Assembly: GCA_947568605.1 (NCBI GenBank) | Contig: CANOPV010000007.1 | Location: forward strand, 1 to 12,576 | Reading direction: 5' to 3' | Origin: an uncultured Clostridium sp. | GTDB lineage: Bacteria; Bacillota; Clostridia; TANB77; CAG-508 | DNA length: 12,576 nucleotides | The notes under the pieces: model-generated | The model's database searches: none | What the model was told of the DNA's origin: nothing | What the model saw: only the letters and a program-made list of their open reading frames with translations | Position numbers and translations under genes: made by a program | In this document: in pieces, positions 6,971 through 12,576 of the stretch | Layout of the letters: every line of letters begins with the position of its first letter | Position numbering within the stretch: the first letter of the stretch is position 1

Positions 6971-7002
6971 TTTATAAAAAAGGTTACTTTTTTATAAAAT
7001 TT
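6967..7002 (+). repeat. Perfect 16-bp inverted repeat at the promoter of sigma gene B
   Basis: AAATTTTATAAAAAAG (6967-6982) and CTTTTTTATAAAATTT (6987-7002) are exact reverse complements separated by GTTA. It starts within the -10 box, so it could be an operator. A transcript starting near 6977 would keep only a shorter hairpin. It is AT-only apart from the innermost G-C pair, so some of its length could be chance in this DNA. Confidence 0.55.
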
Positions 7003-7050
7003 ATCAATATATAGATGTAAGGTATCTTAAAAAAGGAGTTTAGATCTAAA
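6995..7050 (+). promoter_or_regulatory. Conserved leader of sigma gene B, with 12-bp palindrome before the start
   Basis: Near-identical counterpart of 343-405. The main differences are a 5-nt shorter gap before the ribosome binding site and one base fewer before TCAATATATA. The palindrome TTTAGATCTAAA (7039-7050) again fills the 12 nt between AAGGAG (7033-7038) and the TTG start at 7051 and is unchanged. The non-coding identity is at least as strong as that of the coding regions that follow. Confidence 0.6.
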
Positions 7051-7605
7051 TTGGAACAGAAAGTTGAAATAAAGAAATATATGAATAATGGAATACTCAA
7101 CTTAGAAAAAATAGTTGATGAATATAGTGGTTATGTCTATAAAATTGCTCAAAATATGACAAATGGAAATCTTTGTTTAGAAGATATTGAAGAAATAATA
7201 TCCGATACATTTTTTATATTATGGAAAAATACTAATAAGTTAGATGAACAAAAATTACTAAGTTCATATATAGCAGGAATTACTAAAAATTTAGTTAGAG
7301 AAAAAACTAGGATTATAAATATTAATTATGATATTTCTGATTATGAAAATAGTATAGAAGATTTAAAAAGTGTAGATATGTTATGTGAGGAGAGAGAAAG
7401 AAAAGATATTATCAAAAAATCACTTAAAAAAATGAAAGAGGAAGACATTGAAATATTTAATTTATATTATTATTCATCAATGAAAATTAAAGAGATAGCA
7501 AGGGTTTTGAATATTCCAGAATTTAAAGTTAAATCGAGATTACATAGAGTAAGGAAAAAGATAAAAAAGGAATTAGAAAAAGGAGGATATAGTTATGATG
7601 GATAA
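7051..7605 (+). CDS. ECF-like sigma-70 family sigma factor B (paralogue of A)
   Basis: A 184-residue short sigma factor. Region 2 is at about 21-89 (DEYSGYVYKI, DIEEIISDTFFILWKN, YIAGITKNLVREKTR) and region 4 at about 125-174 (DIEIFNLYYYSSMK, then the HTH KEIARVLNIPEFKVKSRL). It is colinear with sigma A without large insertions; the most divergent parts are the first 15 residues, the region 2-4 linker and parts of the HTH recognition helix, so the two may bind related but not identical -35 sequences. It starts at TTG 7051, conserved with A in position and context; the next in-frame ATG (7081) lacks a ribosome binding site. It overlaps the next gene by 11 nt. It probably arose by duplication of the sigma plus leader, with pair C or pair A as relatives in the same island. 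Confidence 0.9.
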   Translation: MEQKVEIKKYMNNGILNLEKIVDEYSGYVYKIAQNMTNGNLCLEDIEEIISDTFFILWKNTNKLDEQKLLSSYIAGITKNLVREKTRIININYDISDYENSIEDLKSVDMLCEERERKDIIKKSLKKMKEEDIEIFNLYYYSSMKIKEIARVLNIPEFKVKSRLHRVRKKIKKELEKGGYSYDG

Positions 7606-8674
7606 AGAAAAAATATTAAAAGACTTAAAATTAACGATTTCTATATCTAACTTTGAAAAGGAGGAAAAAATAGAAATGAATAAACCTAAAAATAGTATAT
7701 TTAAAACAGGATTAGTGGCTTGTTGTATGGTGGTTTCTATAACAGGAGTTGTATTTGCAAAAGATATTGGGAATTTTATTAGTAATTTGTTTGGTGCTAA
7801 TGCAAGTGATGGAATAAACACAGCAACAGAGCAAGGATATGTAGTAAATACTAATACTGAATATCAAGATTCAAATGGAATAGAAATTTCAGTAAAATCG
7901 TTTTTATTAGATGACAATAATTTTGATATGACTTTTGACATAAAGATAAGCGATAAATATAATATTGATGATATGCAAAAACTTGAATTAATGGATTTAA
8001 AAGTTGTTAATGAAAATGAAGAAAAAATTTTTGCAACGAGAGATATAGAAGCTGAAGAAATGCAAAAATTATATAAAACGGAAGAAGAAGCAAGAGAAAA
8101 TTATGATTCATATAGAGGAGCTTATAGTGGTTATGCTGAAAAAATTGGAGAGAATGAGTTAAGATATTATTTAACAGCAACAGGGAATCCAGAGAACTTT
8201 CCAATAGCAGAAAAGCTAATAGTTACATTTAATAGAATAAGGATTAGGAATAATTTTGATAGTTTCATTTCTGATGAAAATAGTATTTATACTGGCGAAT
8301 GGAAGTATGAATTAGATGTTCCAGAAGAAATGGCACAAAGGAATAGTATAAATTATAATGTTAAGAAAATTAACGATAATAATATAATAGTTGATAAAGC
8401 AATATTGTCTAATACAGCATTTAAAATATATTTAAGTAAAGCAAATGATATAGAAATTGATAATAACGAATATGTAGAAAATTCAAATGGTAAAAAATTT
8501 GAACCATCAATGAGATCTGATGGAGATGGAGCGTTGAGTGTTACAAGTGATGGTAAAGTTACATATTATAATACATTCAATTTAACAAAATTTGACGCCA
8601 CAGATATAATAAAAGTTCATTTATTTAAGACAAATGGTAAAGAAGTAATTATAGAATTGGAAAAAGAAAAATAA
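7595..8674 (+). CDS. One-span anti-sigma protein B with DUF4179-like outer domain
   Basis: A 359-residue protein, likely the anti-sigma factor for sigma B. The cytoplasmic N-terminus carries ISISNF (15-20) in the same place as in anti-sigma A. The membrane helix is at about 36-55. The outer part starts with a stretch of DUF4179 character (about 80-120: GIEISVKSFLLDDNNFDMTF, a beta-rich pattern) and continues as a long beta-rich region to the end. It shares no clear similarity with the PepSY-like outer part of anti-sigma A. The start at ATG 7595 is 8 nt from AGGAGG (7581-7586) and gives the 11-nt overlap seen in the other pairs; ATG 7598 is the alternative. It carries an internal ribosome binding site and ATG (7658-7678). 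No zinc-finger motif is visible. Sigma binding is inferred from order, coupling and topology. A terminator follows at 8682. Confidence 0.8.
   Translation: MMDKEKILKDLKLTISISNFEKEEKIEMNKPKNSIFKTGLVACCMVVSITGVVFAKDIGNFISNLFGANASDGINTATEQGYVVNTNTEYQDSNGIEISVKSFLLDDNNFDMTFDIKISDKYNIDDMQKLELMDLKVVNENEEKIFATRDIEAEEMQKLYKTEEEARENYDSYRGAYSGYAEKIGENELRYYLTATGNPENFPIAEKLIVTFNRIRIRNNFDSFISDENSIYTGEWKYELDVPEEMAQRNSINYNVKKINDNNIIVDKAILSNTAFKIYLSKANDIEIDNNEYVENSNGKKFEPSMRSDGDGALSVTSDGKVTYYNTFNLTKFDATDIIKVHLFKTNGKEVIIELEKEK
7658..7678 (+). promoter_or_regulatory. Internal ribosome binding site and in-frame ATG in anti-sigma gene B
   Basis: AAGGAGG (7658-7664) is followed after 11 nt by an in-frame ATG at 7676 (codon 28), just before the membrane helix. 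It corresponds to 1017-1033 in the paralogue, and the bases just upstream (GATTTCTATATC, then AACTTTG) are almost unchanged between the two genes. A form starting here would lack the putative sigma-binding segment. Confidence 0.35.
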
Positions 8675-8681
8675 TTTGAGT

Positions 8682-8716
8682 AAGGATTAGATGTAAAAGT
8701 CTAATCTTTATTTTTT
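8682..8716 (+). terminator. Intrinsic terminator of pair B (repeat family copy 3)
   Basis: AAGGATTAGA (8682-8691) and TCTAATCTTT (8700-8709) pair over 10 bp with one G-U wobble around the loop TGTAAAAG, then a T run at 8711-8716. The loop is the same as in copy 2. Confidence 0.9.
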
Positions 8717-8726
8717 AGTAAAAAAA

Positions 8727-8735
8727 TGATAAAAT
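8727..8735 (+). promoter_or_regulatory. Probable promoter of sigma pair C
   Basis: Extended -10: TG (8727-8728), one base, TAAAAT (8730-8735), with TTTATT (8707-8712) at the -35 position, as for pair B. A further string TGTAAC at 8747-8752 resembles ECF -35 elements, but no convincing -10 follows at the right distance. Confidence 0.45.
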
Positions 8736-8801
8736 TTTTAAAAATTTGTAACAAATTAAAAAAAAAATTTCCCTTATTATGTAGAAGGAGGTAAATGAGT
8801 T

Positions 8802-9296
8802 ATGCAGAATATTGAAGAAATATATAAAGAATATTCTACAGCTGTTTATAAATACTTATTCTGCTTAACGCAAAATAAGGAGATTTCAGAAGACTTGACA
8901 CAAGAAACTTTTGCATTAGCTGTCAAAGATATAAAAAAATTTAGGGGAGATTGCAAGTTATCTGTTTGGTTGTGTCAAATAGCAAAACATTTATGGTATA
9001 AAGAGTTAAAGAAAAGGAACAAAAATGTTAATGTGTCTTTTGAAGAAATTAATGAAGATGTTCTATATGATGAAACACTAGAAGAGAGCATTTGTGCAAA
9101 AGAAGAAAAATTAAAATTATTTAAAGATATGCAAAAACTTGATGAAAAATCCAGAGAAGTAATGTATTTAAGAATGATAGGAAATTTAAACTATGAAGAA
9201 ATTGGCGAAATACTAGGAAAAACTTCTAATTGGTCAAGGGTTACATTTTATAGAGCAAAACAAAATATAAGGGAGGAAAATAAGAATGAAAAATAA
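8802..9296 (+). CDS. ECF sigma factor C
   Basis: A 164-residue ECF sigma factor of conventional form. Region 2 is at about 7-74 (YKEYSTAVYKYLF, then EDLTQETFALAVKDIKKFRGD and SVWLCQIAKHLWYKELKKR); region 4 is at about 108-158, with the HTH LNYEEIGEILGKTSNWSRVTFYR split around residues 129-151. It is only distantly related to A and B and closer to typical ECF factors that pair with zinc-finger anti-sigma factors, as here. The ATG at 8802 is 10 nt after AAGGAGG (8785-8791). The gene overlaps the anti-sigma gene by 11 nt. The target regulon is not visible in the window. Confidence 0.93.
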   Translation: MQNIEEIYKEYSTAVYKYLFCLTQNKEISEDLTQETFALAVKDIKKFRGDCKLSVWLCQIAKHLWYKELKKRNKNVNVSFEEINEDVLYDETLEESICAKEEKLKLFKDMQKLDEKSREVMYLRMIGNLNYEEIGEILGKTSNWSRVTFYRAKQNIREENKNEK

Positions 9297-10233
9297 AAAA
9301 GAATGTGAAATTGTGCAAGATTTATTAGTTAATTATGGTGATGGAATATTGAATCCAGAATCGAAAAAATTAGTTGAAGAACATTTAGCTGAATGTGAAG
9401 GTTGTCAAACTGAATTAAAACATATTAAAGAAGATATAAAAGGAAATGATAATAAAGAGCAAATAGAGTTAGATTATTTAAAAAAAATTAGAATAAAAAC
9501 CAAAATTAGATCGGTAATAATATCAATAGGAATAATAGTATTAATAGCTTTTATTATATTTTTAAATAATTTCATCAAAATAAATAGTATTATTAGTAGA
9601 GCTGAAAACTCATTGCAGTCTAATAACTTTTATAAGGAAACAAGTGAAATATTATTTGATAATCATACTTCAATTAGAAAAGAATACTATAAAGATGGAA
9701 AATATAAATCTGTGTGGGAAGTTTATTCAGATAATGGAATAGAAACAAGCATAATTGAATATGCAAATATCAATTCAGATGAAAGAATATATATATATGA
9801 AACAGATAAAAAAGCAATAATTGAAAAAGGCGATATTTCAGAGATGAAGAATAATGCTAATAGCATTAAAAATGTTCCTTTTGTTATTAATAGAAATAGC
9901 TTGTTTCAAAAGATAGGAACAACTTTTGTATATTCAATAGATACAGATACTTATGATTATGGAAAAGAATATTATGTATTAAAGAATAGATCAGAAAATA
10001 ATATATGGGAAATATGGATAGATAAAGAAACAGGATTACCAATAAAAGAGATTAATAGAGGTGGAGAAAAATCATTCTTTCCAGGTACAAATGTAGTAAA
10101 AGAAGTTAAAGATAATATACAAGAATATAAATATGAATTTAATAAAGTTACAGACGAAGATGTTAAAGTTCCTGACTTATCTAATTATACAGTAGAAAAT
10201 AAAGTCGTGAATATGGAAGATATGGTAAAATAA
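9286..10233 (+). CDS. Zinc-finger (ZAS-type) membrane anti-sigma factor C
   Basis: A 315-residue anti-sigma factor. The cytoplasmic part holds the zinc-binding anti-sigma (zf-HC2) motif H33-x3-C37-x2-C40 (EEHLAECEGC), with another Cys at 7. A membrane helix lies at about 75-97 and the rest is extracytoplasmic. The outer part is beta-rich and includes IWEIWIDKETGLPIKE (about 244-259), which recalls the LolA/RseB-like fold; that fold is a guess from pattern only. It should hold sigma C at the membrane and release it on a signal seen by the outer domain; the signal is unknown. The ATG at 9286 follows GGGAGG (about 9270-9275) at a slightly long distance and overlaps the sigma gene by 11 nt. A terminator follows at 10244. 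Confidence 0.9.
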   Translation: MKNKKECEIVQDLLVNYGDGILNPESKKLVEEHLAECEGCQTELKHIKEDIKGNDNKEQIELDYLKKIRIKTKIRSVIISIGIIVLIAFIIFLNNFIKINSIISRAENSLQSNNFYKETSEILFDNHTSIRKEYYKDGKYKSVWEVYSDNGIETSIIEYANINSDERIYIYETDKKAIIEKGDISEMKNNANSIKNVPFVINRNSLFQKIGTTFVYSIDTDTYDYGKEYYVLKNRSENNIWEIWIDKETGLPIKEINRGGEKSFFPGTNVVKEVKDNIQEYKYEFNKVTDEDVKVPDLSNYTVENKVVNMEDMVK

Positions 10234-10243
10234 TAAGTAGTAT

Positions 10244-10281
10244 AAAGATTAGAGGTAAAAAGTCTAATCTTTATTTTTTTT
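10244..10281 (+). terminator. Intrinsic terminator of pair C (repeat family copy 4)
   Basis: AAAGATTAGA (10244-10253) and TCTAATCTTT (10263-10272) pair perfectly over 10 bp around a 9-nt loop GGTAAAAAG, with a T run at 10274-10281. Confidence 0.9.
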
Positions 10282-10289
10282 ACAAAATA

Positions 10290-10298
10290 TGTTATATA
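10290..10298 (+). promoter_or_regulatory. Probable extended -10 promoter of the membrane sigma gene
   Basis: TG (10290-10291), one base, TATATA (10293-10298), preceded by TATG as in the promoter at 2158. TTTATT (10270-10275) is at the -35 position. Transcription would start near 10305, leaving a very short leader in which the ribosome binding site AAAGGAG (10305-10311) is at or near the 5' end. Confidence 0.5.
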
Positions 10299-10317
10299 TA
10301 AATCAAAGGAGTATGGA

Positions 10318-11217
10318 ATGAATAAAATTGATGAAAAAGAATTGAAGAAATTATTTACAGAATTAAAAAGTAGTAATAATAGAATAGCTTTTGAAACACT
10401 ATATACTAAATATAACAAATTAGTATATAGAATTGCTTTTACTATATTAAAAAACAAAGAAGATTCAGAAGATATAATGCAAGCTGTCTTTTCAAAAATC
10501 TATACTCTATCAAAAGATAAACTACCTATTGATAATATTCCGACCTGGATATATTCAGTAACCAAAAATGAATCTATCTCTTTATTTAGAAAAAAGAAAA
10601 ATACAGTAGATATAGATAGTGTATATGAAATAGCCGATACAGATAATGAAATAAATAATATTATTGATCAAGACAATTATAATAGATTAATTAGTAGATT
10701 AAATAATAAAGAAAAAGAAATTGTTTCATTAAAAGTATTAACGAATTTATCTTTTGATGAAATAGCAAAATTATTAAACGAACCTGCAGGAACAGTTAAA
10801 TGGAGATATTATAAATCTATACATACAATAAAATTGTTATTAGGAAACTTAAGTATGTTTATAATAACATTTATAATTGGATTAAAGACTTTATTTAGTA
10901 AAAAAAGAAGTAATATTGCGAATCAACAGATGGCAAAAGATGAGGTAATAGAAGAAAATGAGGAGATTACGCAAGATGAAGAAAAAAAGTCGCTAGGTAC
11001 AGAATCACAAGAAAGTTTAAAAGATGAATTAAGTAATAAAACAGAAGAAAATACAAAACAAGAAACTGTTATTCAAGAACAACCACAAACAGATGTTATA
11101 AATTATTATGGTATAGGATTTTTAGGGATTTCAGTAATATTTTTTATATTAACTATAACTTTTACAATTTTTTTTACAAAATACCAACTAAAAAGGAAGA
11201 AAAAAACGTCTAAATAA
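10318..11217 (+). CDS. ECF-like sigma factor with C-terminal membrane segments
   Basis: A 299-residue protein. Residues about 22-95 are sigma region 2 (FETLYTKYNKLVYRIAF, EDSEDIMQAVFSKIYTL, WIYSVTKNESISLFRKKK) and about 122-172 are region 4 (SRLNNKEKEIVSLKV, then the HTH SFDEIAKLLNEPAGTVKWR). ECF factors normally end there, but this one goes on for about 125 residues: a hydrophobic segment at about 172-193, a highly charged, Glu/Gln/Lys-rich linker at about 194-260, a clear membrane helix at about 263-287 and a Lys-rich end. Two spans with both ends inside fit the strongly positive C-terminus. It has no adjacent classical anti-sigma gene; the next gene, 25 nt downstream, codes for an outer-domain protein that could act with it. 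The ATG at 10318 is 6 nt after AAAGGAG. Release from the membrane by proteolysis, or action while tethered, are both guesses. Confidence 0.8.
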   Translation: MNKIDEKELKKLFTELKSSNNRIAFETLYTKYNKLVYRIAFTILKNKEDSEDIMQAVFSKIYTLSKDKLPIDNIPTWIYSVTKNESISLFRKKKNTVDIDSVYEIADTDNEINNIIDQDNYNRLISRLNNKEKEIVSLKVLTNLSFDEIAKLLNEPAGTVKWRYYKSIHTIKLLLGNLSMFIITFIIGLKTLFSKKRSNIANQQMAKDEVIEENEEITQDEEKKSLGTESQESLKDELSNKTEENTKQETVIQEQPQTDVINYYGIGFLGISVIFFILTITFTIFFTKYQLKRKKKTSK

Positions 11218-11242
11218 TAGAAGGGTTAAAAATGGTGGTATT

Positions 11243-12532
11243 ATGAAAAAAAGTCTAAAAATAATAATAGGAATAGTTGTTACAATAGTAATTTTATGGG
11301 GAATTATATTTTTAATAGATTATAATAGATGTTCCAATTTTAAGATACCTATATTTGTTATTAAAGAAACTGTAACAGATTCATCAGTATTAACAGAAAC
11401 ATATTATGGTCTAGGATATAGAGTAAAAGTAGAAAAGAATTTATCTGCTGAATATGGAGAGCAATTAATAAGAGTAGAAATGTATATGGTTGATAGATTT
11501 ATTACAGGAGCAATTGCTGATCTAAATAATAATGACGTTGATATACAGAATGAAGAAATGAATGGTAGTTCTAGTAAGAGCTATTCATTTAGAGCAATAG
11601 TTGCAAGTTCAACAGCAAAAGCGATAGTAGTAAAACCTATTGAAGAAAAAGATATAAAAATCTTATCAGATAAAGTAAGTATAGGTTTAGGCGAAAACAA
11701 TGATATGATTTACTTTGAAGGAGCTGAATTATTGATTACATATACTGGTGGAGTAATGGAGAGTTACCCTACACAAATAAAAGTTACAAAAATACAAACA
11801 GAAATAGATTATAAAACAAAAATAGAAGAATTACCCGAAGATTATAGTTTTATAAATGCTATAAGAGAGAATTGTGTAGTAAATGTTCATAATCAAACTA
11901 TATACAATAAAGATGAATTAGATAGATTTATAGATAATGTAAATAATAATACACCAGATTTTATAAGATGTATAAGCTTTACAACAGAAGGTGGTATGCT
12001 TATAACTGATGTTAATTTTGAAGGAAATGAAAGCTATAGAGTTTGCTGTGATTGGACTAGAGATAAATATTCAAGCGTAGAAGATAGAACATATCATTAT
12101 GCAAGATTTAAAAAGATAGATATAGAAGAATCAGAAGAAGGAACGTCAATATATTTACGAGAAGCAGTTGAAGGAACATTAAATGAAGTTATTGTTACAG
12201 GTTATAGAAAAAATACAAAAGTTATAAATAATTATGAATTTAATTATTTGTTAGATATTATTGAAAGTGAAAATAAAGAAAAACAAAAAATTACAGTAGC
12301 AGATTTAGATAAGAAATATAATTATGATATATATTATTATGGAATAGAAAAAGCAAAAGTTGATATAAATAATGAAAAAATAGATTTAGTAGAAGCATTA
12401 AAAATAGATAGAATAACAATGGAGCAGATAATAGAGCAAGCTGAAAAGGATAGTAAAGAAGGTGGAATAGGAAGTGATATGTATAAAGAAGGTGGAACAA
12501 TGATATATTTCTATGATACGTATTGGTGTTAG
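11243..12532 (+). CDS. One-span extracytoplasmic protein with DUF3221-like and DUF4362-like regions
   Basis: A 429-residue protein with a membrane helix at about 5-25 and a large outer part. Residues about 36-92 hold YYGLGYRVKVEK and a following EMYMVDRFITGAI, seen in many Clostridia surface proteins of unknown role. About 114-182 resembles DUF3221 (a small barrel: KAIVVKPIEEKDI, then YTGGVMESYPTQI). About 203-295 resembles DUF4362 (VVNVHNQTIYNKDELDRFI, IRCISFTTEGG, CDWTRDKY). The end has KIDLVEAL..DRITMEQII and MYKEGGTMIYFYDTYWC, another recurring Clostridia tail. These calls are from recall of family patterns and are not confirmed by search. It starts at ATG 11243, 4 nt after GGTGG (11234-11238), 25 nt after the membrane sigma gene, so it is likely in the same transcript. 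It may be the outer sensor for that sigma factor. No terminator is visible before 12543. Confidence 0.7.
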   Translation: MKKSLKIIIGIVVTIVILWGIIFLIDYNRCSNFKIPIFVIKETVTDSSVLTETYYGLGYRVKVEKNLSAEYGEQLIRVEMYMVDRFITGAIADLNNNDVDIQNEEMNGSSSKSYSFRAIVASSTAKAIVVKPIEEKDIKILSDKVSIGLGENNDMIYFEGAELLITYTGGVMESYPTQIKVTKIQTEIDYKTKIEELPEDYSFINAIRENCVVNVHNQTIYNKDELDRFIDNVNNNTPDFIRCISFTTEGGMLITDVNFEGNESYRVCCDWTRDKYSSVEDRTYHYARFKKIDIEESEEGTSIYLREAVEGTLNEVIVTGYRKNTKVINNYEFNYLLDIIESENKEKQKITVADLDKKYNYDIYYYGIEKAKVDINNEKIDLVEALKIDRITMEQIIEQAEKDSKEGGIGSDMYKEGGTMIYFYDTYWC

Positions 12533-12542
12533 AATAGATATA

Positions 12543-12571
12543 TGGACACATTTTATGAGAGGGTGTATAAT
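12543..12571 (+). promoter_or_regulatory. Promoter for a gene beyond the right edge
   Basis: TGGACA (12543-12548), a 17-bp spacer and a consensus TATAAT (12566-12571), with TG directly before the -10. It begins 11 nt after the stop of the preceding gene, with no terminator between. The gene it would serve is not in the window. Confidence 0.6.
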
Positions 12572-12576
12572 AAATT

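Noticed and set aside
8747..8780. ECF-type -35 (TGTAAC) upstream of sigma gene C, suggesting autoregulation
   Set aside because: No recognisable ECF -10 at the expected distance; the following bases are A and T runs. Kept only as a remark in the promoter entry.
8795..8815. Six-codon open frame overlapping the start of sigma gene C
   Set aside because: Its ATG is only 3 nt from AAGGAGG, while the sigma ATG at 8802 is well placed; most likely chance.
10313..10321. Two-codon frame (ATG GAA TGA) whose stop overlaps the start of the membrane sigma gene
   Set aside because: Its ATG is 1 nt from the ribosome binding site, too close to be used.
1..12576. Mollicutes-type code or mobile element origin because of extreme AT content
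   Set aside because: TGA ends genes at 4243 and 5696 and Trp is TGG; no transposase, integrase, terminal repeat or phage gene is present.

Overview
The window is about 12.6 kb of very AT-rich DNA. All supported genes are on the + strand, in tight runs with strong purine-rich ribosome binding sites (AAGGAGG type). TGA is used as a real stop (at 4243 and 5696) and Trp is encoded by TGG, so the standard bacterial code fits and the Mollicutes code does not. The regulator families (ECF sigma factors with one-span anti-sigma factors, DUF2975 with a YozG-like HTH, DUF4173, DUF4179, DUF4362) point to a low-GC Bacillota chromosome, most likely a Clostridia-type gut or anaerobic organism. Species cannot be told. 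No tRNA, rRNA, CRISPR array, transposase or phage gene was seen.

Layout: (1) 1-293, a low-complexity edge with the 3' end of an unidentified gene and a terminator. (2) 294-2148, sigma/anti-sigma pair A: a TTG-start ECF-like sigma factor and a one-span anti-sigma protein with a PepSY-like outer domain. (3) 2149-3455, a membrane-anchored Asp-box (BNR-like) propeller protein. (4) 3483-6952, an operon of a DUF2975 membrane protein, a small Xre/YozG-type HTH, a DUF4173 polytopic membrane protein and a membrane-anchored DUF5050-like propeller. (5) 6953-8716, pair B, a close paralogue of pair A with a different (DUF4179-like) outer domain. (6) 8717-10281, pair C, a more conventional ECF sigma factor with a zinc-finger anti-sigma factor. 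(7) 10282-12532, an ECF-like sigma factor with its own C-terminal membrane segments, followed by a one-span DUF3221/DUF4362-like outer protein. A good promoter for the next gene lies at the right edge.

Taken together this is a signalling island: four sigma-factor modules and one HTH/DUF2975 module in 12 kb, with almost every other gene coding for a membrane-anchored protein with an extracytoplasmic domain. The inferred logic is that outer domains sense the envelope or environment and control release of the cytoplasmic sigma factors.

The less expected signals are non-coding or architectural: a near-identical terminator hairpin at four module ends, each followed at a fixed distance by an extended -10 promoter; a leader shared by sigma genes A and B with a perfect 12-bp palindrome between ribosome binding site and TTG start; a well-placed internal ribosome binding site and ATG between the sigma-binding segment and the membrane helix in both anti-sigma genes; the same 11-nt overlap in all three sigma/anti-sigma pairs; and the membrane-embedded fourth sigma factor. 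All functional roles are inferred from the sequence without database searches.
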